DNA from: Paraclostridium tenue
GTDB taxonomy: Bacteria > Bacillota > Clostridia > Peptostreptococcales > Peptostreptococcaceae
NCBI RefSeq assembly: GCF_015668515.1
Contig: NZ_JADPFO010000005.1
Location: 53,284 to 117,283, forward strand
Reading direction: 5' to 3'
Length of the DNA: 64,000 bases
The notes beneath the pieces were generated by a model. That model saw only the letters and a list, made by a program, of their open reading frames with translations. It did not search any database and had not been told where the DNA came from. Of the stretch, positions 11,489-20,529 are shown piece by piece. The translations under genes were made by a program, and so were the position numbers. Positions within the stretch are counted from its first letter, which is position 1, and each line of letters opens with the position of its first letter.

Positions 11489-12134
11489 ATTGGTAAATCA
11501 GTGTAACAAACCACTAAATAGGGATTTATTTATTACTGTTGCAGGTAATGTTGGAGCAGGAAAATCTACTTTAACAAAATTAGTAGGAGAAAAACTAGGA
11601 TTTGAAACTCATTTTGAGCAAGTTGATAATAATCCATATCTAGAGGATTTTTATAAAGACCAAAATGCTTGGGGATTTCATTTACAATTATATTTCTTAG
11701 CTCAAAGGTTTAAGCAACAAAAAGAAATAGATAGTAATGGCTTAAATAACATTCAAGATAGAAGTATATACGAAGATGTTGAAATTTTTGCTAGAAATCT
11801 ATACGATAATAAAAAAATGTCTAAAAGAGATTATATAACATATAGAGATTTATTTAATGATATGGTCCCTTATCTTAGAAGACCAGATTTAATGATATAT
11901 TTAGATGGTTCTATAGATACTATTATTAATAGAATAAATTTAAGAGGTAGGGATATGGAAAAATCAGTTGATTTAGAGTATTGGGTTAATCTGCATAATC
12001 GATATGAAAAGTGGATAAGTGAGTATAATCAATCTCCTGTACTTTATGTAAATATTGATAAAATTGATTTAATTAATAATCCTAAAGATTTAGATTCTTT
12101 ATGTAATGAGATAAAAAAAATATTAAATATATAA
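11481..12134 (+). CDS. Deoxynucleoside kinase (deoxyadenosine/deoxycytidine kinase-like)
   Basis: The second kinase of the pair has 217 residues. P-loop VAGNVGAGKSTLTK is at about 21-34, followed by FEQVDNNPYLEDFY and the nucleoside-binding YFLAQRFKQQ. The IQDRSIYEDVEIFA motif carries the conserved Asp-Arg-Ser, and NRINLRGRDMEK forms the lid. These match the dCK/dAK group (B. subtilis dck type). The ribosome binding site GGGGGACAT lies inside the end of the preceding gene. A bidirectional terminator follows the stop. Together the two kinases would let the cell salvage all purine deoxynucleosides and deoxycytidine. Confidence 0.87.
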   Translation: MFKLVNQCNKPLNRDLFITVAGNVGAGKSTLTKLVGEKLGFETHFEQVDNNPYLEDFYKDQNAWGFHLQLYFLAQRFKQQKEIDSNGLNNIQDRSIYEDVEIFARNLYDNKKMSKRDYITYRDLFNDMVPYLRRPDLMIYLDGSIDTIINRINLRGRDMEKSVDLEYWVNLHNRYEKWISEYNQSPVLYVNIDKIDLINNPKDLDSLCNEIKKILNI

Positions 12135-12136
12135 AT

Positions 12137-12168
12137 TAAAAATGACCCTTTAAAGGGTCATTTTTTAT
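12137..12168. terminator. Bidirectional terminator between the kinase pair and the YeiH-type gene
   Basis: AAAAATGACCCTT pairs with AAGGGTCATTTTTT. A and T runs on both sides allow it to serve the converging genes on both strands; its right end includes the stop of the minus-strand gene. Confidence 0.9.
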
Positions 12169-13169
12169 AATAATATAGCTATTAATACTATTGCTGTTAC
12201 TATCTGTAATATACCTACAAACAATCCATATAATGAAACTTCTTTACCTTGTTTTATAAGATCTTTAAAGTTTACTCTAAGTCCAATTGCTGCCAATGCT
12301 ATTATTTCTAATTTGCTACTTAATTCTTTAGCTATGTGAGATAATTCTATTGGTATTAAATTCATAGAAAATAATGCACATGTTATAAAAAATCCTATTA
12401 CATACCAAGGAATTTCAATCTTTTTATTAGATATTTGAGCTTCTTCTTCTTTTATAATTTCTGTGTTAGTTTTATTTTTTAAATGTCCAAATATAAATAC
12501 TACAACAACTAATAATATAACTCTCACTATTTTAAATATAGTAGATAAATCTTTTGTAGCTTCATTAACCATCGCTCCACTGGCTACAACTTGACCTACT
12601 GATTGTAGCGTTCCACCTATTATAGCTGAAGTCTTCATTAGTTCATGTTTATATAACACTCCTGCTAATAGTGGTAGTAATAACATTAAAACAACACCTG
12701 TTACATTAACTATTGTAATTGCTATTCCTTTTTCCTTATCATCAGCATTTATAACTGGTGCAGTTGCTCCAATTGCAGATGATCCACAAACTGCATTTCC
12801 ACTTGCCATTAAATATCTAAAGTTTTCACTAAATCCTAACTTTTTACCTATATATATAGCTCCAACTATAGTCACTGCCATTTGTATAACTATAAATATT
12901 ATTCCACCTAATCCTAACTCCATTATTGTAGATATGCTTAATGTCGCTCCTAAAAGAACTATTGAATATGATAATAATTCTGTTTCTGAAAATTTATAAC
13001 CCTCATGAAATACTTTTTTATTTAAGAATAGATTTCCTAATATCATTCCAAGAAATATAGAAATTGTTGCTGCACCTAAACTCGGTACAAATTTAGCTAA
13101 GAATATACTAATAAATCCTATTATTATAGATACCATTAATCCTGGTAATATTTTTTTTATTTTATCCAT
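12165..13169 (-). CDS. YeiH / UPF0324 family membrane protein (putative sulfate exporter family)
   Basis: A 334-residue polytopic membrane protein with about ten hydrophobic segments. Family marks are FLGMILGNLF near the start, the LLGATLSISTIMELG helix, the re-entrant-like GNAVCGSSAIGATAPVI, GGTLQSVGQVVASG, and the final LAAIGLRVNFKDLIKQG. Relatives are annotated as putative sulfate exporters, but a firm substrate is not known to me. I use the ATG at 13169: the ATG at 13178 abuts the AGGAG Shine-Dalgarno sequence, while 13169 is 9 bases from it. A LysR regulator is transcribed divergently 136 bases away, the same pairing seen for yeiH/yeiE in E. coli, so regulator and target are likely linked. 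Confidence 0.85.
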   Translation of the reverse strand: MDKIKKILPGLMVSIIIGFISIFLAKFVPSLGAATISIFLGMILGNLFLNKKVFHEGYKFSETELLSYSIVLLGATLSISTIMELGLGGIIFIVIQMAVTIVGAIYIGKKLGFSENFRYLMASGNAVCGSSAIGATAPVINADDKEKGIAITIVNVTGVVLMLLLPLLAGVLYKHELMKTSAIIGGTLQSVGQVVASGAMVNEATKDLSTIFKIVRVILLVVVVFIFGHLKNKTNTEIIKEEEAQISNKKIEIPWYVIGFFITCALFSMNLIPIELSHIAKELSSKLEIIALAAIGLRVNFKDLIKQGKEVSLYGLFVGILQIVTAIVLIAILL

Positions 13170-13304
13170 ATATAACATCTCCTAAAACTTGTTGTCTTTT
13201 TACATGAAGTAGTATACCAAACTTATTATTATTGGTAAAATAGATATATATCATAATAATCATTACTTTTTTAAATGATTTTTTAAAACAAGGAGGTTTT
13301 AAGG

Positions 13305-14189
13305 TTGATAGAAGAATTTAAAACGTTTATAGCAGTTGTAGAACACCAAAACTTTACTAAAGCTGGGGAAAGTATAAATTTATCTCAACCAACAGTAAGT
13401 ACACATATAAAACATTTAGAAAACTACTTTAACACAATACTTATAAACAGATCTATTAAACAAAAAACAATATCTATAACTGATAATGGTTATCTTTTGT
13501 ACAAAAGAGCCAGAGAGGTAATAACATCAATAGAATCAATTAAAGATGAGTTGGGTAGTATATCTAATTCTATAAAAGGTCATATAAAAATAGGTACTAG
13601 CCTTACAATTGCAGAGTATTTTCTTCCAGATTTTTTAGCTTTATTTTCAACAAAATACCCTGATGTAGAAATTGAAATGGTAGTTGAAAACACTCATAAG
13701 ATTTGTGAAAAAGTAAAAAGTTCAAATTTAGATATTGGATTGGTAGAAGGAAGTCTTTCTTCTTTTGACTTTAATCAAAATTTCTTCTTTGAAGATAGAA
13801 TGGTCCTAACATTCTCACCTAAAGCTAAAATAGATTCTAAAAATTTCACATTAGATTCTATAAGAAATAAAAAGTGGATTTTTAGAGAAGAAGGTTCTGG
13901 AACTAGAGAATATTTAAACATATTTTTAAGTAATAACAAAATAACTCCAACACAAATAATGGTGTTAGGAAGTAATCACACTGTTAAAGAAGCTATAAAA
14001 AATAATTTAGGTGTATCTATTTTATCTAAATTAGTTACAGATTCAGAAGGAGATGCTTTATGTACTGTAAATTTAGATGACACATATAATCGATCTTTCT
14101 CCTTTATTACTCCAAAAGGAATAAAGCCTTCAAATACAACAACTTTATTTATAAATGAGCTTGAAAAATATACAAGTTTAAATAAATAA
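13305..14189 (+). CDS. LysR-family transcriptional regulator
   Basis: The 294-residue protein has the usual LysR plan: an N-terminal winged helix-turn-helix (FIAVVEHQNFTKAGESINLSQPTVSTHIKHLE, about 7-38) followed by a two-lobe effector-binding domain from about 90 (KGHIKIGTSLTIAEYFLPDFLALF). The start is TTG at 13305; AAGGAGG lies 10 bases before it and no in-frame ATG is nearby. It is divergent from the YeiH-type transporter gene, and the shared 136-bp intergenic region is the probable binding site. The regulator is closest in layout to CysL/YeiE-type proteins; the inducer is unknown. Confidence 0.9.
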   Translation: MIEEFKTFIAVVEHQNFTKAGESINLSQPTVSTHIKHLENYFNTILINRSIKQKTISITDNGYLLYKRAREVITSIESIKDELGSISNSIKGHIKIGTSLTIAEYFLPDFLALFSTKYPDVEIEMVVENTHKICEKVKSSNLDIGLVEGSLSSFDFNQNFFFEDRMVLTFSPKAKIDSKNFTLDSIRNKKWIFREEGSGTREYLNIFLSNNKITPTQIMVLGSNHTVKEAIKNNLGVSILSKLVTDSEGDALCTVNLDDTYNRSFSFITPKGIKPSNTTTLFINELEKYTSLNK

Positions 14190-14233
14190 AAATAAAGTCA
14201 TAGATATTTTTAAAATATCTATGACTTTATTTT
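14189..14233. terminator. Bidirectional terminator between the LysR gene and pyrE
   Basis: AATAAAGTCATAGATATTTT pairs with its complement AAAATATCTATGACTTTATT; T runs follow on either strand. It ends both the LysR gene and the pyr operon. Confidence 0.9.
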
Positions 14234-14817
14234 TACATCCCTAATTCTTTAAATTCTCTACTTCCCGGCTTAACTAATTCCTCTTTACCTTCTTTACATA
14301 ATGGACAGTTATCAGATTCATAAACTTGTATATCTAATTTTATAGCACTATATATAGGCATTCCTATATCATGGTTAGTTCTATCTGCTATACAAGCAAC
14401 ACCTATAACTTCCCCACCTAAAGCCTCTAGTGCTTTTTTAGTTTCTATAGTAGATTTTCCAGTAGTAACAACATCCTCAGCTATTATTATTTTAGCTCCT
14501 GGTTTAACCTCAAATCCTCTTCTTAGTTGCATTTGTCCATCTTTTCTTTCTGTAAATACTGATTCTTTTCCTAATTGTCTTCCTAATTCATATGAAACTA
14601 TAACCCCTCCCATAGCAGGTCCAACGACTAAATCTATATCTAAATCTTTGATTTGATCAACTACTGTACTTAAAACTTTTTCTGCTTGATTTGGAAATCT
14701 TAGTACCTTTGCACATTGTACATATCTATTACTATGCTTCCCTGAAGATAATAAGAAATGTCCTTCTAATAAAGCATCACATTCTTTTAATATTTCAACA
14801 ACATTTACATTACTCAT
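14233..14817 (-). CDS. pyrE: Orotate phosphoribosyltransferase
   Basis: PyrE joins orotate to PRPP, giving OMP. The 194-residue protein has the PRPP-binding signature [14 protein letters not shown], with the Glu-Asp-Val-Val-Thr-Thr-Gly core, and the loop [15 protein letters not shown] that holds catalytic Lys/Arg residues. The C-terminus carries a [17 protein letters not shown] segment seen in clostridial and archaeal-like PyrE forms; its cysteine pair may bind metal. It is the last gene of pyrB-C-K-D-E. The OMP decarboxylase gene pyrF is not in the window. Confidence 0.96.
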   Translation of the reverse strand: MSNVNVVEILKECDALLEGHFLLSSGKHSNRYVQCAKVLRFPNQAEKVLSTVVDQIKDLDIDLVVGPAMGGVIVSYELGRQLGKESVFTERKDGQMQLRRGFEVKPGAKIIIAEDVVTTGKSTIETKKALEALGGEVIGVACIADRTNHDIGMPIYSAIKLDIQVYESDNCPLCKEGKEELVKPGSREFKELGM

Positions 14818-14893
14818 AATTTTCTTCTCCCTTTTATCCTTAAATTTGATATTTTTACTTTATTCCATAAAAAGTCTTTTATATAAATTTTTA

Positions 14894-15796
14894 TTAAATA
14901 ATTCCTCTAATTTCATCCAAAGAATTTATTCCTTCTTCTTCCATGTATTTCTTTATTCCTTCTATAATATCAAGTCCTATTTTAGGATTTACAAAGTTTG
15001 CTGTTCCAACTTGAATACATGTAGCTCCAGCCATTATAAACTCTATTGCATCTTGCCAAGTTGTAATTCCTCCCATACCCATAACAGGAATATTTACAGC
15101 TTTGCAAACTTCATGTACCATTCTAAGAGCTATTGGCTTTATTGCAGGACCTGATAATCCAGCATATGTATTTTCAAATACTGGCTTTTTCTTATTTATA
15201 TCAATAGCCATAGCTTTAAATGTATTTACTAAAGATATCCCATCTGCACCTTCTTCTTCACAAACCTTAGCCATTCCAATTATATCCTCTGCATTTGGAG
15301 ATAACTTAACTATTAAAGGAAGTGTAGTTTTTGCTCTTACTGCTCTTACAACTTCTCTTGCAACCTCATTTTTTATTCCAAATGCCATTCCCCCCGCTTT
15401 TACATTTGGGCAAGATATATTTAGCTCTATCATATCTATTGGTTGGTCATTTAATAACTCTACACCTTTTATATAATCATCTAACGTTCCCCCACCTAAG
15501 TTTGCAATTCGTACTGTATCAAGCTTTTTAAAAAATTGAAGTTCATTTTCTATAAAGCCTTTAACTCCAGGATTTTCAAGTCCTACACTATTCATCATAC
15601 CTGATGGAGTTTCAAAAACTCTCATACCTTTATTTCCATCTCTTTTTTCAAGCGTAAGTCCTTTACTACTTATCCCTCCAAGTTTTTCTATATCATAAAT
15701 TTCTGCATACTCTTTTCCGAATCCAAAAGTTCCTGATGCCATAATTAAAGGGTTTTTAAACTCTATATTCCCAAATTTAACACTTAAATTAGTCAT
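14894..15796 (-). CDS. pyrD: Dihydroorotate dehydrogenase, catalytic subunit (class 1B)
   Basis: PyrD oxidises dihydroorotate to orotate with FMN; as the 1B type it passes electrons to PyrK and on to NAD+. The 300-residue TIM barrel has [30 protein letters not shown] and [17 protein letters not shown] (with the catalytic Cys), then [15 protein letters not shown] and the FMN phosphate site [12 protein letters not shown]. It overlaps the end of pyrK by 8 bases and lies in the heterotetramer-encoding order K-D. Confidence 0.97.
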   Translation of the reverse strand: MTNLSVKFGNIEFKNPLIMASGTFGFGKEYAEIYDIEKLGGISSKGLTLEKRDGNKGMRVFETPSGMMNSVGLENPGVKGFIENELQFFKKLDTVRIANLGGGTLDDYIKGVELLNDQPIDMIELNISCPNVKAGGMAFGIKNEVAREVVRAVRAKTTLPLIVKLSPNAEDIIGMAKVCEEEGADGISLVNTFKAMAIDINKKKPVFENTYAGLSGPAIKPIALRMVHEVCKAVNIPVMGMGGITTWQDAIEFIMAGATCIQVGTANFVNPKIGLDIIEGIKKYMEEEGINSLDEIRGII

Positions 15797-16481
15797 TAAA
15801 TATCACGTCCTCTCCCCAGAAAACTGGACCATCTTTACATGTCTTTTTGTTTCCAAACTTTGTTTTACATGTACATACTAAGCAAGCTCCTACACCACAA
15901 GCCATATGATTTTCTAATGAAACCATTATTTTAGTATTAGTTCCCTCTGTCATTTTCACTAGTTTTTCCATCATAGGTGTTGGTCCACAAGCTAGTATAT
16001 AATCATATTTTTCCACATCTAATATATCTGTAACAAAAGTATCTCCTAGTGCTATATTAACGTCATTACAAACTTCTTTAAATTCTTTTTCTAATATAGA
16101 TTTCTTTCTAAATCCTAGGTACGCATCACAATTTTTAATATTTTTAGCTACTAAATATAATGGAGCTACTCCGATTCCACCACCTACTAAAGCAATCTTT
16201 CCTTCTACTTTTTCATATCCATTTCCATATGGACCATCTAACTTAATAGAATCATTAGGTTTTAAATTGCTGAAAATTTTAGTACCTTCTCCAACTACTT
16301 TATATAAAAATGATATACCTTCTTCGTCTACATCATGTACACTTATCGGTCTTGATAGTAAAGGATATGTATCCCAAGCTCTTAACATGTAAAACTGCCC
16401 CATTTTAGCTTTGAAGTTCCCTTTTACTTTCATAAAATACATATCTTCTCCAACATATTTATTTTCTAAAACTTTATACAT
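15789..16481 (-). CDS. pyrK: Dihydroorotate dehydrogenase electron transfer subunit
   Basis: PyrK carries FAD and a [2Fe-2S] cluster and links PyrD to NAD+. The 230 residues show the flavin-binding [12 protein letters not shown], the nucleotide-binding [18 protein letters not shown], and the C-terminal cluster [12 protein letters not shown] with a further Cys in KTCKDGPVF, giving four ligands. It starts at the stop codon of pyrC and overlaps pyrD at its end, so tight translational coupling is expected. Confidence 0.96.
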   Translation of the reverse strand: MYKVLENKYVGEDMYFMKVKGNFKAKMGQFYMLRAWDTYPLLSRPISVHDVDEEGISFLYKVVGEGTKIFSNLKPNDSIKLDGPYGNGYEKVEGKIALVGGGIGVAPLYLVAKNIKNCDAYLGFRKKSILEKEFKEVCNDVNIALGDTFVTDILDVEKYDYILACGPTPMMEKLVKMTEGTNTKIMVSLENHMACGVGACLVCTCKTKFGNKKTCKDGPVFWGEDVIFND

Positions 16482-17644
16482 TACATATCCCCCTTTATGT
16501 AGTACATAATTTTTCCGTCTCTTATTGTCATTAATACTTTTCCTAAAATTTTTTGCTTATCAAATGGATTATTTTTACCTTTAGATATAAATTTAGATGT
16601 ATCTATAATATCATTACAGTTACTATCTACTAAAACTAGATCTGCTTTTAATCCTTCTTCAACCAAACCTTGATTTAATCCTAAAAGTTTAGCAGGATTT
16701 AAGCTCATCATTTCACTTAATTTATTTAAAGAAATCCCATTTTCACTAAACACCTTATTTACCATCCCAAAAGCTACCTCTATATTAGATATCCCAGGTG
16801 CGCCATTTTCCTTATCTTCTTTAGTATGAGGTGCATGATCTGTTCCAATCATATCTATATATCCATCTTTAATTCCTTGAATAAGATATTTCATATCTTC
16901 CTCATTAGCAAAAGATGGATTTACCTTATAATCTAGTCCATATCCATATATATGGTGTGGCCCTACTTCACAAGTAAATTTATGTCCATTATCTTTATAT
17001 TTTTTTATTTCTTTTAAAGTTTCCTTTAAACTGATATGGCATATATGAAGGTTACCCGCAACTTCCTCAAGAAGTTTTAAATCTCTTTTTACTATTATTT
17101 CTTCTGGTTGACAATGAGTTAATACTTTAAAATCTAGTTCTTTTGAAAGTTCTAATGCTTTTTTCATTATATCTTTGTCATGAAGAGTGTATCCATCATC
17201 AGAAAATAATTGAGTGTATTTTCTCATACTTTCTATATCTATCATTTCCTGACCTTCTAGATTTTTAGTTATTGCACAAACTTGGTTTATATAACATAAG
17301 TCTAATTTTTCAGCTTTATCTAAGATATATTCCATAGTTTCTTTATTGTCACAAGCTGGTTTAGTATTTGCCATAGGACATAATACTGTAAATCCACCTT
17401 TTAAAGCTGCCATTTGTCCTGTTTCTAAATCTTCTTTATGAGTTAATCCTGGATCTCTTAAATGTGTATGTACATCTATAAATGAAGGCATTAATATATA
17501 ATTTTCTCCATTTATAATTTTTGCATCTATTGAATCTATATTTGTATCAATTTTAGAAATCTTACCATCTTCTACAAGTAAATCACTTTTAAAATCTTTA
17601 TTAGCATCAACTATTCGTGTATTTTTTATTAAAATCTTATTCAT
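16481..17644 (-). CDS. pyrC: Dihydroorotase
   Basis: PyrC closes carbamoyl aspartate to dihydroorotate. The 387-residue zinc amidohydrolase has the first metal motif [18 protein letters not shown], later ligands in LTHCQPEE and CHISLKE, and the catalytic Asp in [14 protein letters not shown]. The class I architecture ends with [19 protein letters not shown] favour ATG 17644 as start: GGGGG lies 10 bases before it, whereas the ATG two codons earlier is too close. Its start overlaps the end of pyrB. Confidence 0.96.
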   Translation of the reverse strand: MNKILIKNTRIVDANKDFKSDLLVEDGKISKIDTNIDSIDAKIINGENYILMPSFIDVHTHLRDPGLTHKEDLETGQMAALKGGFTVLCPMANTKPACDNKETMEYILDKAEKLDLCYINQVCAITKNLEGQEMIDIESMRKYTQLFSDDGYTLHDKDIMKKALELSKELDFKVLTHCQPEEIIVKRDLKLLEEVAGNLHICHISLKETLKEIKKYKDNGHKFTCEVGPHHIYGYGLDYKVNPSFANEEDMKYLIQGIKDGYIDMIGTDHAPHTKEDKENGAPGISNIEVAFGMVNKVFSENGISLNKLSEMMSLNPAKLLGLNQGLVEEGLKADLVLVDSNCNDIIDTSKFISKGKNNPFDKQKILGKVLMTIRDGKIMYYIKGDM

Positions 17645-18563
17645 TTGCATCTACCCCCAAAAGTTTCATTATTAATGCCATCCTTACGTACATACCGAAT
17701 TTAGCTTGATCAAAGTAAACAGCTCTTTTATCTTTATCAACTTGTGTATCTATTTCATTTACTCTTGGTAGTGGGTGCATAACTAACATATCAGATTTTG
17801 CTTTTTCCATCTTTTCAGTAGTTAGTATATAGTAATCTTTTAATCTTTCATATTCATCTTTATTTTCAAATCTCTCTTGTTGCACTCTAGTCATATAAAG
17901 TATGTCTAATTCCTCTATAACTTCATCTAAGTTATTAGTTTCAATATAATCATGACCTTTTATAGCCTCTTTTATATAATCGGGCATCTTTAATTCTTCA
18001 GGTGCTATAAATACAAACTTAGTATCTTTATATCTTGACATAGCCTTAACTAAAGAGTGTACTGTTCTTCCATTTTTTAAATCTCCACACAATCCTATGG
18101 TGTGATTTTCTAATTTTCCTTTAAGTGATTTTATTGTAAGAATATCTGTAAGTGTTTGAGTTGGATGTTGATTCCCTCCGTCTCCTGCATTTATAAATGG
18201 TACTCTAGCGAATCTTGAAGCTTCCAAAGCTGAACCGGCTCTTGGATGTCTCATAACTATTGCATCAGCATAACAAGATACTGTTTCCATGGTATCTTCT
18301 AAAGTTTCTCCTTTTGCTGTGGATGATGAGTTTGGTTCTGAAAAACCTATAACTCTTCCCCCTAATCTATTCATTGCAGCTTCAAAACTAAATCTTGTTC
18401 TTGTTGATGGTTCATAAAATAAAGTCGCTAGTAAATTTCCTTCACAAACTTGTGAGTATTTTGACGGATTATCAATTATATTTTGAGATAATGATAGAAT
18501 TTCATCTATTTCATTTATCGAAAAGTCTTCTGGTTGGATTAAATTTCTTCCTTTTAATTTCAT
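17637..18563 (-). CDS. pyrB: Aspartate carbamoyltransferase, catalytic subunit
   Basis: PyrB condenses carbamoyl phosphate and aspartate. The 308-residue protein has the carbamoyl phosphate signature [13 protein letters not shown], with [13 protein letters not shown] after it, the [12 protein letters not shown] motif and the aspartate-binding [10 protein letters not shown]. The regulatory subunit PyrI is not encoded alongside. It heads the pyrB-C-K-D-E operon. Upstream, a PyrR-binding hairpin (18581-18600) directly abuts the Shine-Dalgarno sequence AAGGAGG, so control by uridine nucleotides through PyrR, probably at translation, is likely. Confidence 0.97.
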   Translation of the reverse strand: MKLKGRNLIQPEDFSINEIDEILSLSQNIIDNPSKYSQVCEGNLLATLFYEPSTRTRFSFEAAMNRLGGRVIGFSEPNSSSTAKGETLEDTMETVSCYADAIVMRHPRAGSALEASRFARVPFINAGDGGNQHPTQTLTDILTIKSLKGKLENHTIGLCGDLKNGRTVHSLVKAMSRYKDTKFVFIAPEELKMPDYIKEAIKGHDYIETNNLDEVIEELDILYMTRVQQERFENKDEYERLKDYYILTTEKMEKAKSDMLVMHPLPRVNEIDTQVDKDKRAVYFDQAKFGMYVRMALIMKLLGVDANE

Positions 18564-18580
18564 CTTATATATCCTCCTTT

Positions 18581-18600
18581 TTTAGCCTCTCTGGACTAAA
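18581..18600 (-). promoter_or_regulatory. PyrR-binding RNA hairpin at the pyrB ribosome binding site
   Basis: The minus strand reads TTTAGTC, CAGAGA, GGCTAAA: a 7-bp stem with the hexaloop CAGAGA, matching the PyrR recognition consensus (AGUCCAGAGAGGCU). One base past the stem begins the A-rich stretch that ends in AAGGAGG, with pyrB ATG 9 bases further on. No terminator stem lies between loop and start codon, so the site looks placed to block ribosome loading rather than to terminate transcription. Confidence 0.85.
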
Positions 18601-18699
18601 TTTAAAAGTTTTATAATTTTTTCTTTTATAGTAGCTTATCACCTTTGGTAAACGATGTCAATATAACTTTTAATTTTTTATATGGTGCTTATGTGTATA

Positions 18700-18797
18700 A
18701 AAAAAGGATATACATAATACAAATAGCTAAGGAAAATATGCATAACTATGCATATTTTCCAAGTAACTATAAGTTTTAAGCTATATCCTTTAAATTT
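18700..18797 (-). terminator. Large two-tier terminator after the NlpC/P60 gene
   Basis: An outer stem (AAAGGATATA with TATATCCTTT, followed by seven T residues) encloses an inner 14-bp palindrome built on GGAAAATATGCATA and its complement. The total span is nearly 100 bases, larger than usual for an intrinsic terminator. Confidence 0.8.
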
Positions 18798-18803
18798 CTA
18801 TTA

Positions 18804-20066
18804 TTATAATACTCTCTTAGCTCCAACGTAAGTTTTTTGCCAGTAAGATGAGTTTATGTTACTTACTTTAACAACATCTCCTTCTTGTGGTGCATGTATC
18901 ATGTTACCTCCACCAACGTATATACCAACGTGGCTTATTCCACCTCCACCAGTAGCGAAGAATACTAAATCTCCTGGTTGTAAGTTAGCCTTGCTAACAG
19001 ATCTTCCTGCTCCATATTGAGCTGATGAAGTTCTTGGTAAAGATATTCCTGCTGCATTTCTAAATACATATGATGTAAGTCCTGAACAGTCAAATCTATT
19101 TGGACCTTCTGCTCCCCATACATATGGAGAACCTAATTTAGAGTAAGCTAAATTTACTACAGCACTTGCAGCATTTGAGTTATTAACTGGCTTTTCTTCT
19201 GGTTTTTCAACTGGCTTTTGAACCGGCTTTTGCACTGGTTTTTGTACAGGCTTTTCTGCTGGTCTCTCTACTGGTTTTTGTACAGAATTTGAAGCTTGGT
19301 TATCATTTGAAACTTGATCTTTATTAACATTAGTATTGTTATTTACATTACTATTGTTATTCTCTTTTTCATCATTATCATTATTAGCTGTATTATTTTC
19401 AGTAGTACTATTATTGTTAGCACTATCGTTATTATCATTGTTAGTTGTAGTATTTTCAGTTGTTTGTGTATTATCTACTACTTGTCCATCATTTTGATTT
19501 TGAGACTCATCTTGAGTTTCTTTTTCTTCTACTACAGGAGCCTTGTCAGATACATATAAATCTCTTATATATCCTTCTTTATCTCCATTTTTAACTTTTA
19601 CCCAGTTATCTTGAGTTCCTAATACTTCAACTTTTGTAGATAATCCTAATTCATCTTGAATATCAGATTCTACATGAGCATCTTTTCTTAAGTTTACTTT
19701 GTCTGCTGTTACATATGCATTAGCAGCTTTAACATCAACAAATCTAGATGCTATCCATCCTTCAGTGTTGTCATCTAATTGGATTTTATACCATCCATCT
19801 TGCTCTCCAACTATTTTAAATTCATCCCCTGCATATGCTATAGTTTGAACAGAACCTTGTTGTCTTACTTTTACTCCAACTCCATCTTTTACAACAGCAA
19901 CTTTGTAATCTACATCTTTGTAGTTTTCTAAGTCTATTATATTTTTTTCATTAACCTTTTTCTTATCTGTTGCTTTTTCAGCTTTTGTATCATCTGCATG
20001 AGCTATTCCATTCATCGATAATGCCATAAATGATGCAAACACTGGTACTAATATTTTTCTCTTCAT
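18804..20066 (-). CDS. Secreted SH3 / NlpC-P60 peptidoglycan endopeptidase
   Basis: A secreted cell-wall hydrolase of 420 residues that should cut peptide stems of peptidoglycan. Residues 1-24 form a signal peptide (cleavage near AHA-DD). Two bacterial SH3 domains follow (about 53-113 and 116-175), which bind the wall. Residues 176-300 are a low-complexity linker: first Asn/Thr/Gln/Asp-rich, then a run of PVQKPVEKP-type repeats. The NlpC/P60 domain (301-420) has the catalytic Cys327 in RFDCSGLTSYVF, His379 in SHVGIYVG and a third polar residue His391. It is a single-gene unit between two strong terminators. I looked for a c-di-AMP (ydaO) riboswitch in the leader, common for this family, and did not see one. 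Confidence 0.94.
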   Translation of the reverse strand: MKRKILVPVFASFMALSMNGIAHADDTKAEKATDKKKVNEKNIIDLENYKDVDYKVAVVKDGVGVKVRQQGSVQTIAYAGDEFKIVGEQDGWYKIQLDDNTEGWIASRFVDVKAANAYVTADKVNLRKDAHVESDIQDELGLSTKVEVLGTQDNWVKVKNGDKEGYIRDLYVSDKAPVVEEKETQDESQNQNDGQVVDNTQTTENTTTNNDNNDSANNNSTTENNTANNDNDEKENNNSNVNNNTNVNKDQVSNDNQASNSVQKPVERPAEKPVQKPVQKPVQKPVEKPEEKPVNNSNAASAVVNLAYSKLGSPYVWGAEGPNRFDCSGLTSYVFRNAAGISLPRTSSAQYGAGRSVSKANLQPGDLVFFATGGGGISHVGIYVGGGNMIHAPQEGDVVKVSNINSSYWQKTYVGAKRVL

Positions 20067-20442
20067 AACGTTTTTCCCTCCAAAAATTCACCATAAGTTT
20101 TCTTACGTGTTATTTTCATAGATGAAACCTATGTAGGATAAAATACTAATACACAAGATATTTTTTATTTATTTATATTTCATAATTTGTAACTTTTTTG
20201 TAAATAATTGTTACAAATTATGTAGTATTCTTATATTAAACAATAGTTAATTTATACCTTGTATATAATATTAAAAAATTAAAACTTATTTATTTTATCC
20301 AAAAATAACTTTAATATACATTTTTATCTTTATTATATACTATATTTTCCAAAAAGTAAATATTTTTGGATATTTTAGCATATATTAGTACATTAATTTA
20401 TTCTTTATGTACTTTTTTTATGCCCTTTTTTCTTATATAGCA
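20067..20442. other. AT-rich intergenic stretch upstream of the NlpC/P60 gene
   Basis: About 375 bases with no credible reading frame. A small hairpin (CATAG/CTATG around GTTTCAT) lies near 20120-20140, and short palindromes such as ATTTGTAAC and GTTACAAAT lie near 20185-20218; these are possible operator or leader structure for the hydrolase gene. I cannot assign a known regulator or RNA family. Confidence 0.5.
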
Positions 20443-20496
20443 AAATAAAGTGTGTATTCTCTTTAAATCAATTAAAAGAATACACACTTTTTATTT
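20443..20496 (-). terminator. Terminator after glutamate dehydrogenase gene
   Basis: AAAGTGTGTATTCT pairs with AGAATACACACTTT, followed by T residues on the minus strand, 30-odd bases past the stop. Confidence 0.88.
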
Positions 20497-20529
20497 AAAA
20501 ACTTTTAAATTTATATTATATTCTCTACC

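Noticed and set aside
18960..19320. CRISPR-like or tandem DNA repeat in the hydrolase gene
   Set aside because: The repeats are in-frame codons for PVQKP/PVEKP and Asn-rich linker; no spacers, no palindromic repeat unit.
20067..20442. c-di-AMP (ydaO) riboswitch upstream of the NlpC/P60 hydrolase
   Set aside because: This class often sits there, but I saw none of its conserved blocks.
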